From: Microbacterium sorbitolivorans
GTDB taxonomy: Bacteria > Actinomycetota > Actinomycetes > Actinomycetales > Microbacteriaceae
Length of the DNA stretch: 64,000 nucleotides
Reading direction: 5' to 3'
Assembly: GCF_003327285.1 (NCBI RefSeq)
Contig: NZ_KZ848474.1
Span: 1-64,000 of the forward strand
Shown: positions 37,165 through 48,260 of the stretch, piece by piece
Layout: each line of letters opens with the position of its first letter
Numbering within the stretch: position 1 is the first letter of the stretch
Translations under genes and position numbers: made by a program
Notes under the pieces: model-generated
What the model was told of the DNA's origin: nothing
The model's input: only the letters and a program-made list of their open reading frames with translations
Databases searched by the model: none

Positions 37165-39369
37165 TTGGCACCTACGAAACGTGGTCGCACCGCGATCATC
37201 GCAGGATCCTGCGCGGCAGCTCTCGTGCTCGTCGGAGGCGGCATCACATACGCCGCGCTCTCGAACGGCGATCCGGAACCCATCGCGTCGTCTCAGACAC
37301 CGACACCGACGCCCACCCCGACACTGACCCCCACACCTACTCCGACGCCGACTCCGACGCCCACGCCGGAGCCCGCCGAGGTCCCGACCTCGACGCCCGT
37401 GAAGGCGATGCTCGACGGCTGGCAGGGCGCAGATTCCCGCGCGGTCGCAGACATCATGCCGCAGATCGGCGAGGCGGCAGACGGCCGCATGTCGGCGTTC
37501 ATCAACGCCCCGAAGGTCTCAGAGGCTACCAACGCCCTCACGGTCGAGGTGCCCGTCGAGGCCGGCACCGAATACACCCTCACGGCGCAGGTGCGCCAGG
37601 GCACGATCGATCTCGCCGAGGCGAACGCTGAGCTCGTGATCGGCGACGAGACCGTCCCGTTCGGCGAGATCAACGGCGACTGGTCCGAGATCGAGGGATC
37701 CTTCAGGGCAGACTCCGACACGGCGACGCTCGCGATCCGGGTCACCGGGCCCGTCGACGCCCTCGGCATCGACGACATCTCGCTCGCCGCGTCCGGCGGC
37801 GAAAACGTGGTCCCCAACGGATCCTTTGAGCAGGTTTCGAGCGACTGGGGCGTCCGTAACAACACGCTTCTGCTGCGCGAGACCGGCGCCGCGATGGGCG
37901 TTTCCCTCCCCGACGGCGACGCAAGCTGGTCGGTGTCGGCGCGTGACGGATCCGAGGTCGCCTCGGGAACCGAGAAGGTCGAAGACGGCTTCGCCCGCAT
38001 CGCGCTCGACGACGTCACGCAGGGCTACTACACCTTTAGCGTGACCGACTCGGCGGGCCGCTCGGTCTCGACGCCCTTCGGCGTCATCGACTACGCGGGC
38101 GCGACGATCGCGACCGACGACCGCTTCGGCGTCGCCACCCACGTCGACCAGGACTGGTACGTCGACGCCGCAGACGCCGTCTCGGCGACAGGCTTCGGCC
38201 TCGCCCGCAACGACGTGCTGTGGGATCAGAATGAGACGACGCCGGGCCAGTATTCGTTCTCGTCGCACTACACCGACGAGTTCGGCAAGTTCAGCTCGCA
38301 CGGCGTGCAGCTGCTCGGCATCGTCAATTACGGCAACCCGCTCTACGACGGCGGCAACACCCCGGCGTCGCCCGCGGCCGTCGAGGCGTTCGGCGCCTAC
38401 GCCGCCGCGATCGCGCAGAACTTCGACGTCGCGGGCCTCGAGGTCTTCAACGAGTTCAACCACGACCGCTTCCAGACCGGATCCTGCGGCTCGGCCCCCG
38501 CGTGCTACCAGCCGCTCGTGAAGTCAACGGCCGACCACGTCGCCGCGGTCGACCCGGACCTTCCAATCGTCGCCGGATCCACGGCGAACTACGACGGCGA
38601 CTGGTTCCGCGGCCTGTGGCCGACGGGCGCTGCCGACTCGGCCGACGCGATGAGCTTCCACCCGTACAACAAGTGGATCTACGACACCCCCGAGAGCCTC
38701 AGCAACGTCATGACTGAGGCCGACGGCGACATGGAGACCCTCGCCGGCAAGGTGCTTCCGATCTGGATCACCGAGTTCGGATGGACCACCGGCGCCGAGC
38801 TCGGCCAGCAGGTCTCGCGCGACGTGCAGGCCGAACGCCTGTGGCGCGCCGAGCTCACCGCCTTCGGCTACGGCGCCGAGAAGTACTTCTGGTACGACCT
38901 CATCGACGACAGCACCGACGGCAACAACCACGAGGGCAACTTCGGCATGTACGAGCGCAAGCGCGACGGCGTCGCCGCCCAGCCGCCGAAGCCCGCCGCG
39001 TTCGCTCAGGCGCTGCTGATCAACACACTCGACGGTCGCGAGGCCGCAGGCCGCACGGATGCGGGCGACGGCGTGCGCACGGCCGTGTTCGGATCCGACG
39101 ACAGCACCGTCACCGCCGTCTGGTCGTTCGACGGCGACCGCGAGGCCACGATCGAGGCCTCCGGCCCCGTCACGGTAACCTCTCTGACAGGTGAGGTTTC
39201 GACGCTCGAGCCGACCGACGGATCCGTGAAGGTCACCGTCGGCAGCTCCCCGCTCCTGATCGAGCAGGCGACCGCCGACTCCGACGAGCCCACGCCGTCG
39301 CCCTCGCCCTCCGAGTCCGGCACGCCCACGCCTGCCGCGACCGCATCGACCAAGCCCGAGGACGACTAG
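37165..39369 (+). CDS. Membrane-anchored or secreted clan GH-A glycoside hydrolase
   Basis: About 734 aa. A TTG start at 37165 has GGAGGGG 10 nt upstream; the frame is open from 37108 but earlier starts lack a ribosome binding site. An N-terminal hydrophobic helix (about residues 9-31) acts as signal or anchor. A Thr-Pro repeat linker (about 43-72) follows, then a beta-rich carbohydrate-binding-like domain (about 85-215). The TIM-barrel hydrolase has the acid/base E430 in EVFNEFNHDRF and nucleophile E537 in PIWITEFGWTTG, as in GH5/GH39-like enzymes. A Pro/Ser/Thr tail closes it. It probably trims or cleaves the polysaccharide made by this locus. Its stop overlaps the next gene start. Confidence 0.82.
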   Translation: MAPTKRGRTAIIAGSCAAALVLVGGGITYAALSNGDPEPIASSQTPTPTPTPTLTPTPTPTPTPTPTPEPAEVPTSTPVKAMLDGWQGADSRAVADIMPQIGEAADGRMSAFINAPKVSEATNALTVEVPVEAGTEYTLTAQVRQGTIDLAEANAELVIGDETVPFGEINGDWSEIEGSFRADSDTATLAIRVTGPVDALGIDDISLAASGGENVVPNGSFEQVSSDWGVRNNTLLLRETGAAMGVSLPDGDASWSVSARDGSEVASGTEKVEDGFARIALDDVTQGYYTFSVTDSAGRSVSTPFGVIDYAGATIATDDRFGVATHVDQDWYVDAADAVSATGFGLARNDVLWDQNETTPGQYSFSSHYTDEFGKFSSHGVQLLGIVNYGNPLYDGGNTPASPAAVEAFGAYAAAIAQNFDVAGLEVFNEFNHDRFQTGSCGSAPACYQPLVKSTADHVAAVDPDLPIVAGSTANYDGDWFRGLWPTGAADSADAMSFHPYNKWIYDTPESLSNVMTEADGDMETLAGKVLPIWITEFGWTTGAELGQQVSRDVQAERLWRAELTAFGYGAEKYFWYDLIDDSTDGNNHEGNFGMYERKRDGVAAQPPKPAAFAQALLINTLDGREAAGRTDAGDGVRTAVFGSDDSTVTAVWSFDGDREATIEASGPVTVTSLTGEVSTLEPTDGSVKVTVGSSPLLIEQATADSDEPTPSPSPSESGTPTPAATASTKPEDD

Positions 39370-41816
39370 TGACAAACGAGCACGACCCACTCGCGGGGCT
39401 GTCGCGCCGCGAGCTGCGCGAACTGCGCGCCCGACTCGACCAGGCCGAGTCCGCCGCCGACGCGGCGGAGGCCGCGGCCCCGGGCGGCGCGGACAGCGGC
39501 GCGCCGATCGAGCCGGGATCCGAGGATCCGGGGTACGGCGCGGGCGCGGCGGGTGCCGCCGGGGCCGGGTCTGCCGGCGCGGGCGCCGGGTCGGGATCCG
39601 CTGGCGCGGGTTACGGCGCGGGCGCCGGGTCGGGATCCGCTGGCGCGGGTTACGGCGCGGGCGCCGGGTCTGCTGGCGCCGCGGGATCCGCCGCCGGATC
39701 CGCGCAGCCGCCGGTTTCGCGTCCTCCCGTCTCGCGTCCGCCCGCGGCGCAGCCCGCGCCGGGCACGCGTCCCGTGAACTCGTGGGATCTGCCGACCGAG
39801 GCGCTGACGATCCAGCACGGCGGATCCGCGTCCGACGCGACCGCCGTCATGCCGACGGTCGGCGACGCCGCGACCGTCGCGATGCCCGTCGCCTCGCCCG
39901 ACCACACGCGCACGGAGGCGATGCCGTTCGTCGACATGCCGGCCGCGCAGGCGGCCCCGGCGGCCGCGCCGAAGGATCCGTTCGCGACCGCCGCGACCCC
40001 CGCCTACGGAACGGCCGCGCCTGCTGTGGCCGCGCCCGCCGCGAATCCGGCTGCCGGCGCCGGCGGCGCGGGTGACGGATCCGGAAACCCGCCGGGAGGC
40101 GACGACATGGCCGAAAAGCCGCGCAAGAAGCGCCGCACGCGCAACATCATCATCATCGTGCTGCTCGTGCTCATCGCGTGCGTGGCGTGGCTCGGGGTGC
40201 GCGCGCTCATGGTGAAGAACGACCTGCAGGCGGCGCAGCGCGTCGTCGCGCACGTGCAGCAGGAGCCCGACAGCCTCGACGCGGCCCTGCCGGTGCTGGG
40301 CGATTACGCCGGATCCGCCGCGAGCGTACGGTGGGATCCGATCTGGCGCGTCGCGGAGTTCGTGCCCTGGGCGGGCGCGAACCTCAAGGGCGTGCGCCTG
40401 GCCGCCGAGTCGCTCGACGTCGCGGCGAACGACCTCGCCGTGCCCGCGCTCGAGGCGATGCGCGAGGAGAGCGAGACGCCGATCCTGCAGCGCATCCTGC
40501 CGATCCTCGACGAGGTGCAGCCGCGCATCACGTCGCTGGCCGACAAGATTCACGCCGTGGCCGACTCGTCGTCGCTGATCGGTCCGGTGCGATCCGGCGT
40601 CGACATGGTCGACAAGGTCATGCAACAGGCGGGCCCCGCCATCGGTGTCGCGCCCGGGCTTCTGGGCGCCGACGGCGAGAAGAATTACCTGCTCGTCTTC
40701 ATGAACAACGCCGAGTCGGTGGGCCTGGCCGGATCCGCGGCGTCGCAGACGCTGCTCAACGTCAACGAGGGCGCGATCAGCATCGCGGCGCAGGCCGGAT
40801 CCGGTGACTTCAAGGAAGACGGCGGAGCCGTCGACGTCGACGTGCCGCAAAGCGCTCTCGACCTGTACACGAACTACCTCGTCGACCACGTCAACACGAC
40901 GCCGAGCCGCCCCGACTTCCCGACGATGGCGGCCCTCGACCGCGCGTTCTGGAACCGCGACATCGGCGACCAGCAGATCGACGGAGTCGTGGGCATCGAC
41001 CCGATCGCGCTCAGCTACATCCTCGACGCGACCGGCCCGATCACGATCGAGGAGACGGGCGACACCCTCACGAGCGCCAACGCCGTGCAGCTGCTGCTGA
41101 GCGACGTGTACTCGCGGTGGGGCGACTACGAGTCGCAGGAGATGGCCGACGCGTTCTTCGCGGGCGTCGCGACCAAGGTGTTCGACAAGATCGCCACGGG
41201 CGACTTCGACATGCTCACGATGGTTTCGTCGCTCGGCCGCGGCATCGACCAGGGCTCGCTCCTGTTCCACAGCTTCGACGACGACACCCAGTCGTACATC
41301 GAACATGAGCGCGTCTCGGGCATCCTGCCCACGTCGAACGAGGAAGAGAGCGTCGTCGGCGTGTACTTCCGCGACGAGTCGACGTCGAAGATCTCGTACT
41401 ACATGAAGTCGAACATCGACGTCACGCAGACGTGCACCGACGGATCCTCGACCTTCGCGGTCGACACCACCCTGCACATGGACATCGACAGCTTCGACGG
41501 GCTGCCCGACTACGTGCGCCCGCAGAACGACGCGTTCTGGGGCCTCACGCGCACGGCCGTCTACGTCTACGGCCCTCCCGGCACGACCCTCGACAGCGTC
41601 GAGATCGAGGGCCGCGAGGTCGAGATCAAGAACCAGGACATCGACGACCTCGGACGCCCCGTCGCCTTCGTCTGGGCCTACCTCGGCCCGACCGAGATGG
41701 CCACCATCCACACGACCTTCTCGGGCAAGGGTGACTTCGGCCCCGCCGCCGTCTGGTCGACCCCGATGGTCAACGCCAGCACGGGCACCGTCACCCCCTG
41801 CGGCGCGACGGAGTAG
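39369..41816 (+). CDS. DUF4012 domain protein, single-pass membrane
   Basis: An 815-aa protein starting at a GTG that shares one base with the preceding stop (TAGTG). The first 250 residues are a low-complexity Gly/Ala/Ser/Pro cytoplasmic region. One membrane helix follows (about 258-277, after RKKRRTR), then a large extracellular domain with features of the actinobacterial DUF4012 family, including KNYLLVFMNNAESVGLAGSA. LytR-CpsA-Psr-like functions in polymer attachment have been suspected for such proteins because of their genomic company, but their activity is not established. Tight coupling to the hydrolase implies a joint role at the cell surface. A 39-nt tandem repeat lies in the low-complexity part. 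Confidence 0.8.
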   Translation: MTNEHDPLAGLSRRELRELRARLDQAESAADAAEAAAPGGADSGAPIEPGSEDPGYGAGAAGAAGAGSAGAGAGSGSAGAGYGAGAGSGSAGAGYGAGAGSAGAAGSAAGSAQPPVSRPPVSRPPAAQPAPGTRPVNSWDLPTEALTIQHGGSASDATAVMPTVGDAATVAMPVASPDHTRTEAMPFVDMPAAQAAPAAAPKDPFATAATPAYGTAAPAVAAPAANPAAGAGGAGDGSGNPPGGDDMAEKPRKKRRTRNIIIIVLLVLIACVAWLGVRALMVKNDLQAAQRVVAHVQQEPDSLDAALPVLGDYAGSAASVRWDPIWRVAEFVPWAGANLKGVRLAAESLDVAANDLAVPALEAMREESETPILQRILPILDEVQPRITSLADKIHAVADSSSLIGPVRSGVDMVDKVMQQAGPAIGVAPGLLGADGEKNYLLVFMNNAESVGLAGSAASQTLLNVNEGAISIAAQAGSGDFKEDGGAVDVDVPQSALDLYTNYLVDHVNTTPSRPDFPTMAALDRAFWNRDIGDQQIDGVVGIDPIALSYILDATGPITIEETGDTLTSANAVQLLLSDVYSRWGDYESQEMADAFFAGVATKVFDKIATGDFDMLTMVSSLGRGIDQGSLLFHSFDDDTQSYIEHERVSGILPTSNEEESVVGVYFRDESTSKISYYMKSNIDVTQTCTDGSSTFAVDTTLHMDIDSFDGLPDYVRPQNDAFWGLTRTAVYVYGPPGTTLDSVEIEGREVEIKNQDIDDLGRPVAFVWAYLGPTEMATIHTTFSGKGDFGPAAVWSTPMVNASTGTVTPCGATE
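39579..39680 (+). repeat. In-frame 39-nt tandem repeat
   Basis: Two identical 39-nt copies (39579-39617 and 39618-39656) and a partial third encode repeats of AGAGSGSAGAGYG in the cytoplasmic low-complexity region. Each full copy contains one GGATCC. The identity at DNA level suggests a recent expansion by slippage or recombination. Confidence 0.8.
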
Positions 41817-41825
41817 GCGCGCAAG

Positions 41826-41858
41826 AAAGCGGGGCGGATCGAGGATCCGCCCCGCTTT
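41826..41858 (+). terminator. Bidirectional rho-independent terminator
   Basis: A perfect 15-bp stem (AAAGCGGGGCGGATC) with a 3-nt loop lies 9 nt after the DUF4012 gene stop. T- and A-runs at both sides let it work in either direction. Confidence 0.85.
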
Positions 41859-41897
41859 TGCGTGCGTTGGAGGAGGGTGGGCGCCACGCTCCGGGTG

Positions 41898-42043
41898 GGG
41901 AAAGTGAGGAATTGCGCCCCGCGATCGGCGGCGCGACGCCCGCTTTTCCTCACTTTCCCGCCCAGACTGCAATTCTCCGCGGGGTCATCTGCGAATCGCA
42001 GATGACCCCGCGGAGAATTGCAGGGTTAGGGGGAAAGTGAGGA
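41898..42043. repeat. 57-nt perfect palindrome with flanking 13-nt repeats
   Basis: Positions 41967-42023 form a perfect palindrome: two 28-nt arms around one central A, arms beginning CTGCAATTCTCCGCGGGG. The 13-mer GGGAAAGTGAGGA occurs at 41898-41910, inverted at 41947-41959 and again direct at 42031-42043, so the last two extend the hairpin at its base. The right end touches the stop of the VanZ-like gene. The structure lies between two convergent genes, where it may terminate transcription, but it is much longer than a normal terminator. Confidence 0.85.
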
Positions 42044-42044
42044 G

Positions 42045-42824
42045 TTACCTCGGGATGATCTGGGTCGGGGCCGTGGGGCTCGTGTCGTTGCCGCCCCAGC
42101 CGAGGTTGTCCAGGATTTCCGTCGCGTTCGGGTCGTAGGGGCGGGTCGGCTGGACCATCGTCGGCGGATCCGCCGGGTAGGTCGGCACCCGGGTCGTGGG
42201 CGCGGCGGCGGCCGGAGCAGGCGCCGCGGCCGGGTTAGAAGCGGCCGAGTAGGATGCCGCAGGCGCACCCGGGATGTACCGCGACGGCACCGGCGCCGAC
42301 GGGGCCTGGGGCGGGCGGGCGACGCGCACCTCGCGGTGGTCGTCCCAGATCGCCCGGGCGATGACCTTCTCGTCGCGCGAGTGCACGAGGGCGCGGAGGA
42401 ACGCCGCGGCGAGGGTTCCGATCCACGCGCCGATCGAGTTCGAGATGATGTCGCGCATGTCGCTCACGCGGTCGCCGAGGAACTCGCCCTGGAACCACTC
42501 GATGCCGTACGAGTATGCGGGCAGGATCAGCAGCGCAAGCCACCAGCCCCAGCCTGGCAGCGCGAGGCCCAGCAGGAATCCGAGCGGGATGAACATGCCG
42601 ATGTTGGCCGTGAACTCGAGCTGCATGTATCCGAAGGCGTCGGGCACGCCGATGCGGTGCAGCACCGTCAGCACGCGGTCGGCGACCGAGTCGACGCCGA
42701 TTCCGTCGAGTGAGGGCGACATCGTCACCCACATCACGAACGCCAGGTAGATCACGAACAGCACGGTCGCGATGCCGACCCGGAGGCGGCTGCGGGCGGG
42801 CTTGCGGTCATCGACATACGTCAT
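42045..42824 (-). CDS. VanZ-like family membrane protein
   Basis: A 259-aa protein. The first half has four membrane helices in the VanZ pattern, including LEFTANIGMFIPLGFLLGLA and SYGIEWFQGEFLGDRVSDMR, with the D-x-x-N-s-x-G signature (DIISNSIGAWIG). The C-terminal third is a Pro/Ala-rich tail. VanZ in the vancomycin cluster gives low-level teicoplanin resistance, but chromosomal relatives are of unknown role. I placed the start at ATG 42824; the frame is open to 42905, but that stretch overlaps the region after the tuf terminator. Confidence 0.78.
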   Translation of the reverse strand: MTYVDDRKPARSRLRVGIATVLFVIYLAFVMWVTMSPSLDGIGVDSVADRVLTVLHRIGVPDAFGYMQLEFTANIGMFIPLGFLLGLALPGWGWWLALLILPAYSYGIEWFQGEFLGDRVSDMRDIISNSIGAWIGTLAAAFLRALVHSRDEKVIARAIWDDHREVRVARPPQAPSAPVPSRYIPGAPAASYSAASNPAAAPAPAAAAPTTRVPTYPADPPTMVQPTRPYDPNATEILDNLGWGGNDTSPTAPTQIIPR

Positions 42825-42913
42825 AGTCCGAGCGTAAACGCGGAAGTTGTGAGCGCGCGAGACCACCGGCGGATCCGGAGGGGATCCGCCAGCCGTTTCC
42901 AGCAAGAACGAAA

Positions 42914-42947
42914 AAGCGGGGCGGATCCCGAAGGATCCACCCCGCTT
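42914..42947 (-). terminator. Rho-independent terminator of tuf
   Basis: Read on the minus strand, a 15-bp GC-rich stem (one G-U pair) closes on a UUCG tetraloop and is followed by U-rich sequence. It begins 21 nt after the tuf stop codon and ends the str operon. Confidence 0.9.
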
Positions 42948-42967
42948 AGTCAGCGAGACCGAAGGTC

Positions 42968-44161
<1,194 letters not shown>

Positions 44162-44331
44162 TTGGTCCTCCTCAGGACAGTCTTGGAGCGAAACGGGGCG
44201 CTGGATTGCGTCCGGTTCTCTCCGGGGTTTGTTTCAGTCTACTGGAGACAAATCTGTGTGAAGTTGTGCGTGGTGGATGGGGCCGGAACGGTGCCCGGCC
44301 CCATCCGAGAGCCATCAGGGCTGGGGAGCTA

Positions 44332-46446
<2,115 letters not shown>

Positions 46447-46542
46447 TTCAAGGTTCCTTACGTAAGAAAAGGGATGAAACAGGAACGTCGGCCCCGAAAC
46501 GCCCCGGAGAGCGTTCCGGGGCCGACGTTATGGCGCTGTTGC

Positions 46543-47013
46543 TTACCAGCGGTAGTGCGCGAATGCCCGGTTCGACTCGGCCATCTTGTGAGTGTCCTCA
46601 CGGCGCTTCACCGCGGCACCAAGGCCGTTCGAAGCGTCGAGGATCTCGTTCATCAGACGCTCGGTCATCGTCTTCTCACGACGACCCTTGGCGTAGCTCA
46701 CGAGCCAGCGGAGAGCGAGCGTGTTGGCACGGTGAGGCTTGACCTCGACCGGAACCTGGTACGTCGATCCACCAACACGGCGGCTGCGGACCTCAAGCGT
46801 GGGGCGCACGTTGTCGAGCGCCTTCTTGAGGGTGGTAACGGCGTCGGCCTCGGCCTTCGCGTCAACGCCAGCGAGGGCGCCGTACACGATGTTCTCGGCG
46901 AGCGACTTCTTGCCGTCAACAAGGATCTTGTTGACGAGCTGCGTCACGATGGGAGCGCCGTAGACCGGGTCGTTGACGACGGGACGCTTAGGTGCGGGAC
47001 CCTTACGAGGCAT
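46543..47013 (-). CDS. rpsG: 30S ribosomal protein S7
   Basis: A 156-aa primary 16S rRNA-binding protein that organises the 3' domain of the 30S head. [12 protein letters not shown] and the ending [19 protein letters not shown] are typical of S7. It starts 5 nt after the rpsL stop, so the two are co-translated. In many bacteria S7 represses its own operon by binding this mRNA; no specific target was recognised here. Confidence 0.98.
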   Translation of the reverse strand: MPRKGPAPKRPVVNDPVYGAPIVTQLVNKILVDGKKSLAENIVYGALAGVDAKAEADAVTTLKKALDNVRPTLEVRSRRVGGSTYQVPVEVKPHRANTLALRWLVSYAKGRREKTMTERLMNEILDASNGLGAAVKRREDTHKMAESNRAFAHYRW

Positions 47014-47018
47014 CTAAC

Positions 47019-47387
47019 TCAACCCTTCTTCGCGCCGTAGAGGCTACGCGCCTGCTTACGGTTCTTGACGGCCTGGGTGTCGAGGGCACCGCGAACGATG
47101 CGGTAACGCACACCAGGGAGGTCCTTCACGCGACCGCCGCGGACGAGCACAAGCGAGTGCTCCTGGAGGTTGTGGCCCTCACCGGGGATGTAGGCCGTGA
47201 CCTCGGTACCGTTGCGGAGCTTCACACGAGCGACCTTACGCATCGCCGAGTTCGGCTTCTTGGGGGTGGTGGTGTACACGCGGGTGCACACACCTGCCTG
47301 CTGCGGGTTCGCCTTCAGCGCCGGCGAGTTCGAAGTCTTCTTCTTCGACTGGCGGCCCTTGCGAACCAACTGCTGAATAGTTGGCAC
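47019..47387 (-). CDS. rpsL: 30S ribosomal protein S12
   Basis: A 122-aa decoding-centre protein. The start is GTG 47387 with AAGGAGA just upstream; the frame is open to 47549 but that part is not S12. [12 protein letters not shown] opens it. The loops TTPKKPNSA and [13 protein letters not shown] keep both lysines that are changed in streptomycin-resistant mutants, so this copy should be sensitive. It is the first gene of the str operon. The 230 bp before the next gene carry its promoter, not resolved here. Confidence 0.98.
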   Translation of the reverse strand: MPTIQQLVRKGRQSKKKTSNSPALKANPQQAGVCTRVYTTTPKKPNSAMRKVARVKLRNGTEVTAYIPGEGHNLQEHSLVLVRGGRVKDLPGVRYRIVRGALDTQAVKNRKQARSLYGAKKG

Positions 47388-47606
47388 GTTTCTCCTTGAA
47401 TTTTTGCTGCACGGTGACAGCAAGGCGTGATGTTTCACGTCGATCCATCCGATCGGGCGGGCCCGAAAGAGTGCGATGGATATGCCGTGGGGGCGGGACT
47501 GATGGCAGCCCCCATCCCTATGTCCGCGCGCACGCGAAAACGAATACACGCAGACTGATCAATCATACGTGTGCGACACGCGCGCCGCAAAGTGCCCGCC
47601 TGTCAC

Positions 47607-47612
47607 TATCCT
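47607..47612 (+). promoter_or_regulatory. -10 element for a leaderless gene
   Basis: TATCCT ends 6 nt before ATG 47619, with no ribosome binding site. The arrangement matches the other leaderless starts in the window. Confidence 0.45.
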
Positions 47613-47618
47613 GTGTGC

Positions 47619-48254
47619 ATGGAGCGCTCGCTGGATACCCGAGTCACCCAGGCCGTCGATGCCTGGCTGACCTGGCTTCCGCGCTGGCAGCCGGCGACCC
47701 ACCGCGGCCGCCGCTCGCCCTGCCGACGCTGCTTCGGATCCCCCCTGCTCGCCTCGGTCGGCATCGGCGATACCGCGCCGCACGGCGTGCAGCACGGCCT
47801 GTCGGTGCGCCTCATGACGATCATCGAGCAGCGCGTCGCGCAGTACACGGCCGATAACCTCCCGCTCCTGCAGTCCGAGCTCGACATGCAGGCGGCCCGC
47901 AATCGCGGCCGCGGATACCGGCCGGCCGAGGGGCTGGATCCGGAGTTCGAGGGGCTGCCGCTCGATCCGGATCCGGAACCCGGCGCGCCCTTCCTGTTTA
48001 CGATCGCGGGGCTCGCGGAGGAGGCCGAGCGCGCCACTCCCCCGCCGCCGCCCCTGACGGAGGCGGAGAAGAACGCCCTGCGGCGCGAGATCGCCCTCTC
48101 CGACGACTACGCGAACGAGATCGGCCAGGAGATCTGCGTTCTACTGCACGGGCACCGCCTGCGCGTGCAGGCGGCGGTGCGCGAGTTCGTGGATCCGCAG
48201 ATCGACCAGCTGCTCAGCGAGCTCTCGCGCTCGCTGGACGACCCTTTCGCCTAG
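47619..48254 (+). CDS. Hypothetical protein, alpha-helical
   Basis: About 211 aa, starting MERSLDTRVTQAVDAWLTWL. The central part is acidic and proline-rich (LDPDPEPGAPFLF, ATPPPPPLTEAEK), and the C-terminal 70 residues form long helices. There are two nearby cysteines (PCRRC) and no signal peptide or membrane segment. I do not recognise the family. ATG 47619 is preferred over the 47571 frame because of the -10 element just in front. Its stop is 6 nt from the stop of the convergent ABC transporter gene, so the two transcripts run into each other. Confidence 0.65.
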   Translation: MERSLDTRVTQAVDAWLTWLPRWQPATHRGRRSPCRRCFGSPLLASVGIGDTAPHGVQHGLSVRLMTIIEQRVAQYTADNLPLLQSELDMQAARNRGRGYRPAEGLDPEFEGLPLDPDPEPGAPFLFTIAGLAEEAERATPPPPPLTEAEKNALRREIALSDDYANEIGQEICVLLHGHRLRVQAAVREFVDPQIDQLLSELSRSLDDPFA

Positions 48255-48260
48255 AAAACC

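Noticed and set aside
42825..42905. N-terminal extension of the VanZ-like protein
   Set aside because: The extra 27 residues are not hydrophobic or conserved-looking. ATG 42824 directly precedes the typical basic segment and first helix.
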